64,000 bases of DNA from Temnothorax longispinosus (lineage: Eukaryota > Arthropoda > Insecta > Hymenoptera > Formicidae), in contig NC_092366.1 in assembly GCF_030848805.1 (NCBI RefSeq), positions 16,744,620 through 16,808,619 of the forward strand, written 5' to 3'. This document shows positions 41,301 through 54,423 of this stretch, piece after piece. Numbering within the stretch: the stretch's first letter is position 1; each line of letters begins with the position of its first letter. The notes beneath the pieces are model-generated. The model saw only the letters and a program-made list of their open reading frames with translations. It did not search any database and was not told the origin of the DNA. The position numbers and the translations under genes are program-made.

Positions 41301-44300
41301 TCTGAAGAGAACGGAATGATATAATCGTCGAAATACATGAAAGTGAAATATTTAACGAATAAATTGCACACTAAGCGTCTACGCGTGAATTACGTTCGCG
41401 CTTCTTGCAAGGACAAGGCGCAGCGGTGCATCACATTTAGGGACGTTTTTACAAATCAAATTACTGCGCAACGCCGTATATAGTTCGACACGTGCATATG
41501 CATCGTAACGTGACACTTCCACCGCAGAGGCAATTACGTTTTGCTCGCTCCCGAGTCCCGAAAATTCGGCACGCCGGCGTAATCCCTGAAATTACGTGCC
41601 GCGAAATAGTAGCGACGTCGCCTTCGTTAGAAATAATCCGCCGTGTCGGAGGCAGGAGAGCCTGGCACAATCTAACGGACCCGAATTGTCAATTCCAGCC
41701 ATACGCTGCCTCTACATTCGACATTATACACGGCATTGTATACACTGCGGCTATGTTTGTCCAATGTGATAGCTGCTGGCCGAGAGAATCGTTGGAGCAA
41801 GGTAGCGCATGTTTTATACACACTTGATTGAACTTTTATTTGTCTTAACGAAAATTGCGTTTTATTCAAGAACGAAAAGCTATTTTTTTAATTCTTCATT
41901 GGTAAACTCGTGGCGCGTACAAATATAAACGGCAACTTCGGCTATGCCGTACAATGTTAAATGCAACGCAAATATTAAATATATCTGCACTTACAAAATT
42001 AAAGTTGTATGTAACTCCGTAATAATAATGACAACCGTCCATTACAAAATAACCGGTACGCGTCCGCACATACGCGTATCTTTACTCCTAACAATTTGCG
42101 CAGCGGTGCACCAGGCCACGTGTATGCGTATATACACGTATAATGGAGAGCTCGAGAAAACGAAGACTGCCGTAGAATGCAGAAGAAACGGCAGCGGGAA
42201 TAAATTGGAAGGACGGGATACCGACGAGAATGCACGTAGAAATGCAAGGTGCAAAGTGCAGGCGAAGACCGAAGGTGGAGAGAAGATGGCGCGAGAAAGA
42301 GAGAGAGAGCCACCGAGAAGCGAGGAGAGTGGATTGTTATGCGGGATAGCGAATATATAGGGGCAACGGGGGGAAAGGAGGGCAAAGGAGGAAATAACTC
42401 CCTGGAGCAGGTGCGACAGAACCGGTCGCCGTCTCTGCGCCGCGCGGCGCCGTATTTACTCGCCATCAGATAGGCAGTAACCTTTCCACCTACCAGGCAT
42501 TCAGGTTTCATCGAGCCGCATATAGGTATTTCCTCGCGGAGGCAAGGCGGAGCAGAAAAGAAATCCCCGTTGAGCGTCAGGCGTATCGTCAGGCGGATAA
42601 AGTATCGCCGGCGAGGGAGTGTCGCTAACCGCTCGGCGTTATAGAGAGATTCGTGGTGCATTATCGCGCGAGGGAGGAAAAACAAATATCTTTATCTCTC
42701 GCCCCATTTCGCTTTTGGTAGGATACTAATCACCCGGTTTTGACGACGTCGGTTAATTTTAATCGCAGTTTAACCGTTTCCTCGCAATTGAACGAGGATT
42801 AAAGTTAATTGATGCTGATGAAGCCGGCCCATGGAAATATGTATCTCGCCGGTATGTATTATAACTCCACTCGTCGTGATCGTCTTATTTCGAAATTAGT
42901 CTATCTCGCGAGAAGATCCTATATATCTTGTACGAATATAAGTCGCGTCTGTCGTCGCCGAGGCTAAAGATAAACCTAGCAAGATCCAGACGTCATTTCG
43001 TTGCATAATGAAAAGAGAATCAGATAGAAGTGGCACGAGCTCCTTTTCTTGGCCTTCGTGAACAAAGGAGCCCTGTCGCGAGGAAGCGTAGCCGGGCGTA
43101 CCTACGATTGTTTCGAGGATCTTCAGCGATTCGGGCCGACCGAAAGGAATCCGCGCTACTTTCCGCGCTGCGATCGATGCCGGGCGACGGTGTTTCTTCC
43201 GTCCGGAACCGCGCGCGTTTGGTGGCCAAGAAGCGTATAAAGATCCGGGCATTAGAGTAGAGAGTAGCCCGACGCCCGACTAGGTTGGCTGGCTGTCCGA
43301 CCGAATGAATCCAGATCCGCGGGATAAAACGAGAAAAGCGAGGCTCTGCTTTCTCTCCCCTCGCTTCTCCCGATTCCTCGCCATCGTCCGCGGTGGCGCG
43401 TTCGCGAAATCGCGCCATCATTTTCCTTTTTCCTCTCTTTTCTTCTCCCCCTCTTTTTCCTTCGCTCACTATTTTCCGTGTCCCTCTCCATATCTTCCCC
43501 GTATATGCCACCTCCTCCTCTTTTTCCTTCGGGACCTCGACGTTACTCCGGCCGGATTTCTTCCCATGGAAACGTTTCCAAGACAATCGGGGGACCACGG
43601 ATAATCGCGCGAGCCAATCAGTCCCGCATTGAGTTCCGGGACTTTTCCCTTTGCGCCGTGCCGGGGCGCGGAGGAGCGAGGAACATATGAAAAGGAAAAG
43701 CGAGATAGACGGAGGAACAAAGTAAAGAGGCTCCGACGGGATTCTTTCGGCGGCGGACCGAAAGCAGCTTTTCCGAGTCACTTTTGGCGTTTCACGGAGG
43801 AGAGCGGATTATACGGGGAGGCGGCGCGGGGCGCGGATAAGGAACGAGATACGAGGATTAATAAGAAGACAATCGAGATCGCGTGGTATATCGTAAATAA
43901 AACGCAGGACTATATAGAGAGGCACGAGATCGCTGATAATTTTTTCGGCCGCAATTTCGCCGGTCGCAACGGCACGGCGAGCGCAGAAGGAGGTCAGCTG
44001 CATTAGCCCCCGATGGAGACTTATCGGGGCCGGCAATTCCAGTCGTAACGCTCCTTCACGGAATATTTTTCACCGCAATCATGCGATCTGCGTGCGATCA
44101 ACATACGGCGATACCGCGCTCGTGAGAAAGCCATTAGTCGCGGCCGACGACATTCGCCACGGCCAAGAAAACGCGGACGCGATCTGTAATCTATGGATTA
44201 TATGCGATTCAAATGAAATTACTCTATATCCGCGCGCGCGGGCGCGCGGATTGCCGACGTAACGGGGTTTCAGGGATTGCCAAGCGGAGTCGTAGCTCTT

Positions 44301-47300
44301 CGTGGAGCACTGCCTGATTGCCTATTAGTCTTCGCCGGCGGTTTTATTCAAACACGTGTCTGCCATAGATAGCTGTGTAACTGGATAAGCGTACGTCCGG
44401 GGTAATCAACAATTACCTGCCATCGAAACGGCATACGGGAGGAGAAGCGTCGATTTGCAAGCCTTAGTTTAGGAAATTCAACCAAACGTTCAGTTGCGCT
44501 TCTCCTTTGACGATCGGGAAGAGATAATCCTGTCGGGTAGCGATAGTGTTCGCACCGTCAGACGCGAATCTATCCCGTCTAATGCCCCCCCCCCCCTCTT
44601 TTTCCTGCTGTCACTTTTACTCGGGGGAAAAAAAGATTTCTCTTCGGTAAAGTGACTTTATCGCTCGGGCGGCGGCCGCGCGCGTTGAAATTCAGGAGCT
44701 CCCAAATAACTCCGGGCGAGAGATTATGATCAAAGAGGTCTCCCTTCCCCCGCGTGAGATCGTTTAAAGAACTTTCGGACTCGCGAGAGAAAGGTGGAAA
44801 GGGGAGGGGGGCGGGAGAGAGGAGTTTTACGGGAATTACGACTTAGCGCGCTTTGTAAGTAAGTAACAGCTCTTCGGTCGGCGAGGGGGTGGAGTCGCGG
44901 AAATGTAATTTGCCGCGAAACGTTCGCGTAAGGACGGGCTCCGCGCGCAGCTGCTCCCGAACGAATTCGCGTGTACGATATCGCCTTACTTACGCGCGCG
45001 CGAGGCGAGGGGTGGGCGAGAGGGATAGAGAGCAGGGACCGGAACGGGGACCAGAGAGCGGCAAATGCAAAGCAATAATGACATCATGTGCACGAGGCAG
45101 GTTCATAGGTCGGGCGTTTCTTGCTTTCTGTCTTTCGCCGCTATTGCCTCGCTTTTTGTCGGGGGTGACGCTCACCGGGGCATGCGCCACGCCCATATTG
45201 CATGTATCTATCGTTCCTGTTCTCCGCGAATCTCCGCGCGGTACATATCCTTTTTATTAAAGGATCTCCTTTATTAATTTTCCGCATACGTATTATATAT
45301 ACATATATAAGTAACTGCAGCGAGAGAGAGAGAGAGAGAGAAATTGTGCTCGCGCACACAGTGCGATTTAGCCTTTGATAAGCCGGTACCGTAAGCGTAA
45401 TTTTATTGCGTTGCATGCGTATACCCTATTTATTGTACATTCGTATTCTACGTATACATCAAGTCAGACCAAAAATTATGATTACAGCGCTAAGGGAAGA
45501 ACTTGAAGCTTTGTGGTAAGCGTGCCGTGATAAAAGCATAATACGACTAGACATTTACAAGGATCGATTCATTTAATCGAAAAGCCTACCATTTGGCGAA
45601 CGGCCAAATAGAAAAGCCATGAAATGTACGTAACCCAGACATACTCTCCCCCTCTCCTCCACCCCAGAGAGGAGGGCAGAGAGCCGAGTCTTTAATAATT
45701 CATCAAGATTCCTGTGTAAAATTAGCGCTGTTAGTATTGAATAAATTTTGTCGGTCGTGCTGCGGCATTGTAACGTCGCCGTCGTTCTCCGCATTATTCT
45801 AATTAGCTATAGAATGCATACTCGGTACGTGCATAACGTAGCATAAATAATTGAAAACGCGGATGGTCGAGGCGTTTTATGCAGATGCTGCGCGGGGGCG
45901 CATCCCATCTTCTCTCTCGGGCGATTATTTTCAACGATTAACGTAGTCGGCGGACGTCGCGTGTAATATTTAATATTAATAATATCAAAAATCGTCGTTT
46001 ACTTTCGCGAATAAGGTAAACTCTTGCGCGCGCGAGTAGGTATGTCGGGGGGGTTGCGCAAATAAATAAAACGATTATATTATTCGGCCGCTCCCTTTGG
46101 GACCCTCGCGCTCGCGCTCGTTATCGAACTCCCCCGGAGCAACGAGGGTTGTATTACGCGCGACAGATCGCTTATTGTGCATGCAAATCTCCGGCGTGTT
46201 CCGTTCACCGTGAGCATATTATAGACAGGCAAATAAATACGGCGTGTGATCCGCTGGATAATCAATAGTCGAAGCGGAAACATCGCCTGGTGAGAGAAGA
46301 GTCAACGCGCGCGGCTACGCACGATATCCGTGTCTTTCGCGATTCTCGAAACGCAACAAAGTGTATTGATTTAACGAAATTTCCAGAGGGGGTACTGATA
46401 ATCGATGCTTTAAAGAATTTGGAAGTCGCATTTGTGATAACATCAAGACATTATCGAATGTTCGTTATTGATTCATTTCTGAGATTAAAAAGGACAATTG
46501 AGATGCAACTTTGTGCACAGAAAGGATATTTTTAAGCATCTAAAGACAAATGTGTCTGCTTGTTATTAAGATATTCTCAAAAAGATATGCTAATTTAACG
46601 ACAGACAGCTTCTCGATAAATATCGTAAATACTTACTTTAAATAAAATCTCTTATTGTTAGAATGTATTTTAATCTTTTCATTCCCAAATTATTTAACAG
46701 TTTATTTAACAAAAATAAATTGTTTGTGCATGACAAAGTGCGATTTATAAAAACATTTTGATATTTTAAAAACGTATAAGGACTTTTCCACGTGTTATTT
46801 TTAATAACTATGTTGCAATTTACAAAGTTATTATACATAATAAAATTTTTTTACCTTTGGTAAATCCACTTAAAATATATTTAAAAAATTATAATTCTGC
46901 AAACTTTTGTTATATTTATAATAACCTTTATCATTGAATCGCATAACACGACATCAAATGAGAGACGATAATACTCTACGTTACCGAGAAGTTTTTAAAC
47001 ACATATTAAAATTTATGTTATCTATACAAGCGTAAAAACTTTACACTTTATTTATAAGGAATTAAACATATGTATATTCAATATGTGGTGTAAAATATAA
47101 ACCACAGTTAATATTTTATTTTATGATTCGTAATACTAAAATATAACCATGTAGCTCTAGTGAAAGAACGAAAGGATTAACTATCATATTAACGCTGTTA
47201 ATGATGAAAAATATATATTTAGCGTGTAATTAAAAAAAGAACGCGTATTACGCTCGAATTAAAAGAGTCCGCGGAAATGAGGCAAAATATCTGTAAAAAC

Positions 47301-47721
47301 GGAACTTCTGACATTTTTTTTTAATTATAATTTTTTTCACAGAATAGTCCTATCGTCAGGAAAAAAAAACGGAGAAACGCATTAGTCACAGCTCGCTGGA
47401 GCCCGCGGAAAATTTTCGCCAGAAGGTTCTCCGTCCGCGTTACTAACAGGAAAGTTTGACTGGTCAGTCGGCCAGCTAGCCAAGCTAGCTGGCCAGCCAG
47501 CCAGCAAGCCAGGCAGCCAGCCGGCTGGCTACGGGGTCGTTCGTTAGCCAGGACTTTGAAATACCGCGGTTTCCTGTTTTTCTCGTGCTACACATATCGC
47601 CTAGCCGCGCCGACTTATTTCGCGCCGGCGTGCCCGACCGAACGTTGTACACCACACCATTGTGGAAATAGTTCCCGCGATGTTTCTCCCGCTCTTCTCG
47701 TTTCCCGTTTTTATTCTTCTT

Positions 47722-47777
<56 letters not shown>

Positions 47778-50700
47778 TCTCTTTCTTTCTCTCTCTCTCT
47801 CTCTCTTCTCTTTTTCCTCTCTTTTCCCCCTTTTTTTCTATTCATTTTTTCCTCCCTCTCGGTTTTTGCCTCTCGCTTTTCAAGGCCGGATATCCTTCTC
47901 TTACGATTGAGTCATCCCCCCAGCTCACGGAGCTCTCGCTCTCCCGCTCTCCGCTTTCCATCGTCGCGGCCGCCGCTGGCTTTTCCTTTCTTTTCCGGCG
48001 TTGCGGTCGAAGCCGCCACGGCGCGGTGCGGCGCCGCCATTTACGCGAACATCCTCGATAATAAATCCCGTCGAGTGATTTACGAAGTATCCCCCTTCAG
48101 CCCCCCCTCGCGAGCGAGCACCCCGCGGACCGCCTTCCGGGCGTAACCCCCGTGCAGTTTGAAAATTAATAACGCTGACGACGATAGGCGCTGTAACGCG
48201 GCTTTTATGACTCTGCGATTGCGGAATTAAATATCGCGACAACGACAACGTACCGTCAGCGGCGCATCGGTATAATCATCGATTATTTCTACACATGTTC
48301 GCTTAGTAATTGTGCGAAAATTGCATATTTTCAGATCGCTGACATTAACAATTTTCCATGTAAAGTGATATCCATTTCTTCGTGAAAATATATTGTATCG
48401 CTACGACGCTTTATAATATTAATAATTGGCCACAGCACATAATATCAATTAATTATCGTTCATGACTTCACAATACGATAAAAAATTGTAATTGTATAAT
48501 TAGCTGAATACTTTCTGAAAAGGATTAAATATCTAGGAATATATATACATATATAGAATATAAAGGAGAGAGAAAAAGGGAGAGATTTTGATAGAGAAAA
48601 CATTACTTATCAAATGCGACTAAAATTCAAAAAGCGGAGACAACCTCTGAATGGACGTTATTTATCGGGGACGAAATGCGACTTCATATCAAATCGACGT
48701 TGCGCGCATACGCTGATTACACGTCGTAAAAGATAAAAAGGGACACGATAAAAGGATTAATATTATGCATGCGCCTTTTGTTAAACGTCATTACGAAATG
48801 CAGCAAGAAGTAATATGCGAGGCGGAAAATGACATCGTCTGGGCCTTTACGAGCCAGGATGCGAGAGAATCGTGATATCGAGGAGGATGATATGATCCTG
48901 CATTACAAACAGAAACTGTTACGACATTGGTGCGCGCGCGGGGGACATAAACGCAATGGCACGGAAACGAGAGGCTGCAACGCGGAATTTCGACGCGGCG
49001 AAAACTCGTTGAGCGCGAAAGAGTGGCTCTGATAGCTCGGAACTTTTATTAAAATCTACCAACGCCTCTTGCGCAACTTCTGCCTAATATCGATATCTCG
49101 ATAATTTCACGTGTTATTTTCGCGAGGTTAAGCTATTGCATATTTTCACAGACCGTGCTCCAAATTCTAACGTTGGTCGTGGGATTTTTTTCCCCCGACC
49201 ACGATAAACGTGGCTATCTCGGCAAAAGTAATATCGTAATTCTCAATTGGAAAGTCGATAAAAATTAAGTTTAAAAATTAAGTTTGTAGTAAAGAATTAA
49301 TACTGTAGAGATATCAATACTACAAAATTAAGAATTGCAAATCAGCACAGCATTTTAGTTTTAGCTAATAATATTTTAATCTATTTAGAGAGCATGTATA
49401 TTTTACTAAAATTTTCAGCCGATTTGTTGATATTCATTAACTGCTGAATAAGTGTCAGAGAACCATTTTTGGTTTGGCAGATTATAGCTCGCTTATAATT
49501 CTAATCGTTTATAATTGAGAGACTCCATATATATTTCGTCCTTTTTAAGAGAAAATTGACTCTGAATTGCTCAGAGAATGTGCGAGTGAAGTTTGTTGGC
49601 CACGTCATGGTGCGCCTTTTATGCGCATGATGAATGACTCCGTAACGACGCGTCAATATCGAAATAAAACCCCCGCATCCTTTCCAGCTCGTTCCCTATT
49701 ACGTATGATCGGGATAAAAAAAAACGCACTTCTGTAACGCCGGTTTCCCTACGCGCGGCAAAATTGCACGGTAAAATCGCGGCTCTAAGCGAAAAGAGGA
49801 GAAAAGCGTGTATATAGGGGGTCGAACAATACGTCCCTCCCGTACCAAAAGTACGCCTTCCCCGACTCGACGGCGTCACGTACCGACTGCAATTGCATCG
49901 CGACTTCCGAATAGGCGACGAACGTGCGCACCACCCGCGCCGGGGTGTGTGTACCCCGAGATAAACCCGGGTAAGGCGCCGTCGTGCGGATACATTATCC
50001 ACGCGGAGCTTCCTGTTATCTCGAGTCACCGATCGTTACCGTGTATTTCGCGGCGGACGTTGAAGCCTATTTTTTTTCTCTCTCATTTTCCTCTTATTTT
50101 TTCCCCTCCGATCTGTCCTTGTCTCTTCCTATTTCTCCTCCGGCGACGTAGACGCGGATGACATCCCGACGGGGGGGACGACTGCGCTTTCTCGATTCCC
50201 ACGACGCCCTCGTTCTCTTCCGTACCGTCACGCCGCTCCGCGACCGACGCCGCGGGCTGTAATTGCAGTTTCCTTTTATTTCGAGTCCGCGCAACGCTCG
50301 CGGAATACTACTGGTTTAACCGTGCTTTATAAACTTCACTGCGTCTTCTTACAGCCCCGATATGAAACTCGAGCCCGAGGGGGAGGGTTGTCCGCGACCA
50401 CGGCCGCGAGCAGCGCGGGCGGCGCGAGACCGCGCGCCGGCGAAAGAATTTTAAGTTTCCATCGAACGAAGTTGCACTCCCGCGGAATTTCAATATCTTC
50501 GCCCGTAATGGACCGTTACTGTACGCATTACGCTCCATTACGAACACGCGGTTCACCGCGAGGAGATCTGTAGTCGTTTAAGCGCATTCGACGCGTTGCC
50601 TCGAATGGTGGTGCAACGTATACACCCTTATGACTTCGAAGAAAATAAATCTTAAAATACGTAGCGAGTATAAACGCTTGCTTGAAACAATTTGAAAAAT

Positions 50701-53700
50701 AAAAAATTCGTATATTATATATTTTTTTTATTTTTTTAACCAATTTTTCATATTATTTTTTATTATTTTGATTTTCACGTTATTGTAATCACAAATCCAA
50801 ACGGATCTAAAAAATAAACGAAATGAAAAGAGAATAACGAGTCATCGTGTCTTTTATAATTGTCACGTGCGCAATCAAAGTTTGTTAAGTCAATTTAGTC
50901 ATTGCGCGGTTATCCGTGATTTACGGGAAACCTTCCGTGAAACAATGTGTCTCAATGTGCAATGTGCATATACATAGAAATGAATGCTCTCGCGGGTCAC
51001 CGCGATGCTTCTATGGTTTTTACATATTTCAGACAAATGGTACTATTTCTCGTTTGTAATTGCAATGTACAAAATTTAGCAGTAGCTCGCATTTACGAAC
51101 TATTGCCTCTCAAGTAACTTTTGTAGAGATCGTTAAAGGTAATAATAATGACAATAACTTTATTGATTGTGATGTATAACACAATAGAAAACAATAGTGA
51201 ACCAGATAACGCAAGTTGCAGAGAAAAAGCGAGACTATAAATAATATGCTTAATTGTGAATCGTATATCGCCGGGATTCTTTCCAATGGGAAATTCTAAA
51301 TATTTTCTCGGTAATCGCTTTAAGCACTCGCCTTTTAATCTCCATTATTAAAACAAGCGAAGATTAGAACTATACCAACTTTTAACTTAAACTTTTGCCA
51401 CTACTTTTGCTACAACGCTACGCGCATACATGTATGCACGTGGCGTATAATGTGTACAACTGGGAGTCCGCGCACTTTCATAATTTGCTTTACTGTCAGC
51501 AATACAATGTGTAAAGTCGCCGGCTATGATACGGCAAACGACGGGCACGATATATGTACGGATAGCGTTTGATGCCGCTGATCGTAATCTATACAGTTTA
51601 ACGATCGAGTGAAAATTTTATGTTCTACGTACCGCGGCAATTGAAGTATAGATAAGGTAACGCTACTGCAAACCGTTCCACATACCTATTAACTTTACAA
51701 TCGTTCCACTTTGGCGTAATCGGCGTTTAAACCATGACAAGGACGTTGCGTCGATGGATGCTGCTAAACCCTTCATTAAAATCTCATGCGCAGTCTTCGA
51801 CTATATCACCGTTTTTGCTTTATTTCCCTATAATGAACAACTTGGAAACCCTTGACCAGTTTAAGTAACAAGTGGTACAAAACTTTAACGTGACTTGGAA
51901 GTTTAGCCGCACGATTAAATCTGATTCGTCACAAGAGCGAAACAGATATTTTCAAGAGTATAAAATGAGTGAGGATAAAAATCTATCTCAGGGTAAGACG
52001 GATTTAAGAGAAGTTTGAAATATAAATTATAAACCAAAAGCTAACAGAACGCGGTGGAATAACGGTGACTTTCATATATCTCTATAACTGACAAGAATTG
52101 TGTAAAACAATCGAAGCCGTAAATTTGTGCGAATCCACGCATCGACGCTATACATGAATTGTGGGGTACATTCTTTATTATTGAATTCTCTCTTTCTTTG
52201 ACGACGCGTTTCGCGCGCAACCGTTTTGTTTACAAAAAAAAATCCCAACGAAATAATTTTACTATATATACTCGCATGCTGTGTTTTTCCCCAAACTCGT
52301 GTGTTCCCCGACCTATACGGTCCCCTCCCAGCGACATTCAATTCCGAACAGAACAGCCGTATGTACGGCGTACAAACCATTATGCATTTGTGTGCGCGCG
52401 TTACACGCCGGGGGTCCATCGTTGGTTCCTGATATACACGAGAATTCGCGGGGCATGGGGTGAGAGGGCAATGAGGGTCAGGGGGGGAGGGAAGGGTGCA
52501 CATACAGCGGCTTTGATTTTCAGCCCACGATACGCTACTGCCAATTATTCAGCGTACATGTTGGCCCATTGTGAATCTGTCGAGAGATGGCGGTCGATTA
52601 CTGCATCCGAAGTGGAGCCGTTATGTCAATTTGCATAATGCATCGATTAAATAAACGGGTTGCGGTCCTGTCCGATGTCGTGGAGCACGACGGTGGCGAA
52701 GGGCGCGTCCCCCTCCCCCCCCGCCAACGCCGCCGTCGTCCGCAAAACAACTATTGACAGGCGGCGAATTCTCGACGCCGTTCACGTCCTGTGCGTACGT
52801 CAAAATTAATGTACGTTCCGCCCCCTTGCCCCCCCCCCCACCCTCCCTCCCCCTCATCTTTTTCCGGCGCTCGCGCGCACGCGACACGTCACATCACGCA
52901 CGATAACGATTATGAGGTTGTCGCCGATGTCGCTACGATGACGGTCCCGCTAAAACTTGTCCTTCGCCATTAATTAGCGGCGTAAATCGCGGCCTGAAAT
53001 TCCATCGTGTCCTTTTACCCCGTGCCCGTGTCGTAAATCAAAACGCATCATTTGTCACTTGCGCGCATCGGCCTGTCCCCCCGGTACGTAAATGCCGAAA
53101 TATATATATATATATATATCGGATCACCGAATAAATTGTCGTCTTGCTCGATTTAGTTTCGCGTTTAATGCCGCTATTTGCCCAAGCCGTTGTTGCATGA
53201 TAATTGCGGCACGATCCGACGACGTGTTCCGCCGACGCCAATAATTCCAGACATTGGCGAAACGATTGCTAATCGTACAATTATTGTCCGCTCGTTTTAT
53301 TGGCACATGCGATAAATATCCGCAGCGTCCCAAAAAACCAATACCATAATAATAAAATGATATTTTCTATCGGATACGGAGATAATTTTTCTTTAGCGGA
53401 ATTTTTGGAACGTTCAATAATAATTGAACTTTACCCCGATTAAATATTGAATCCAAAAGTGTGAATAAAATAAAAATGGTAGATTTTTTCTTTCTCTCTG
53501 TCTCTTCTTTTTATCTGTAGTTAACTGATTAGATGAGCGTCTCGCTAGTATATTTTTTGTCTGATACGGAAAATATTCATTGTAATTTCCTTTTAGAGAC
53601 ACAGTCAGTGTCGTTGCAACCAACCGTGTTAATTAGTTCAATTATTATCATTTGATTAAGTTTTTACGGTATTATACTTATCAAAGTTCTCTATGCGCGA

Positions 53701-54391
53701 CTACTAGACATTCGCGATAGGAATGAAGAGAAAGTTTCATCAGCTGCATAATTGTGCACGTTTGATATTTTCGTACTATCTAGCGTCACGTCAAATATAT
53801 AAACAATAACTGTCTGACATTATTACAATCTCAATGCATTAATATTATCAGATACCTGCGATACAGATCTTTCAAACTTCTTTAATGAAAATTAAATTGA
53901 TCATATCTTTTTCGATAGAATTGATCACAATTTTTTTCAGTTTTAATTCTCTGCATCAAATATTTTATTCAGTTGCTGGCTAATCAACATAAAAATCTTA
54001 CTAAGAGAAACCAGCTGTCCGTCATTTGTGTCCCTGCTACGTATTTCCTCACATTTGCTAGTTCATTATCCTGACGTTGTGATATGGAAAATCGATACCT
54101 ATACGAGCATCGATATGAGCGATCCTAATGCAAGCGCGTAAATATTTTCACTATGTTGAAAGCAGGCGAATATTGCAAGCGTAAACATTTTCCCGGTTAC
54201 CTGCGAAAGCGACGTACATACAAAATACTTAGCCTTAAACGTGTGCCGGCGTGCATAAGCGATGACGGAAGTTTCGTAGAAACATAAACTGAAGACTGAA
54301 AGGAAGAAGCCTTACATAACAAGAATAGAAAAGTACCGATCGATCCGAACCAATTATTTGTTTTCACCAATCCCATTAGCGAACGCAAACA

Positions 54392-54423
<32 letters not shown>

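Noticed and set aside
41999..42685. 228-codon minus-strand open frame
   Set aside because: Composition-driven; no domain, no splice or conservation argument.
43020..43781. 253-codon minus-strand open frame
   Set aside because: Arg/Glu/Lys low complexity from a purine-rich strand; the opposite frames are equally open.
47556..48146. 196-codon open frame across the (CT)n tract
   Set aside because: Ser/Leu repeats produced by the microsatellite.
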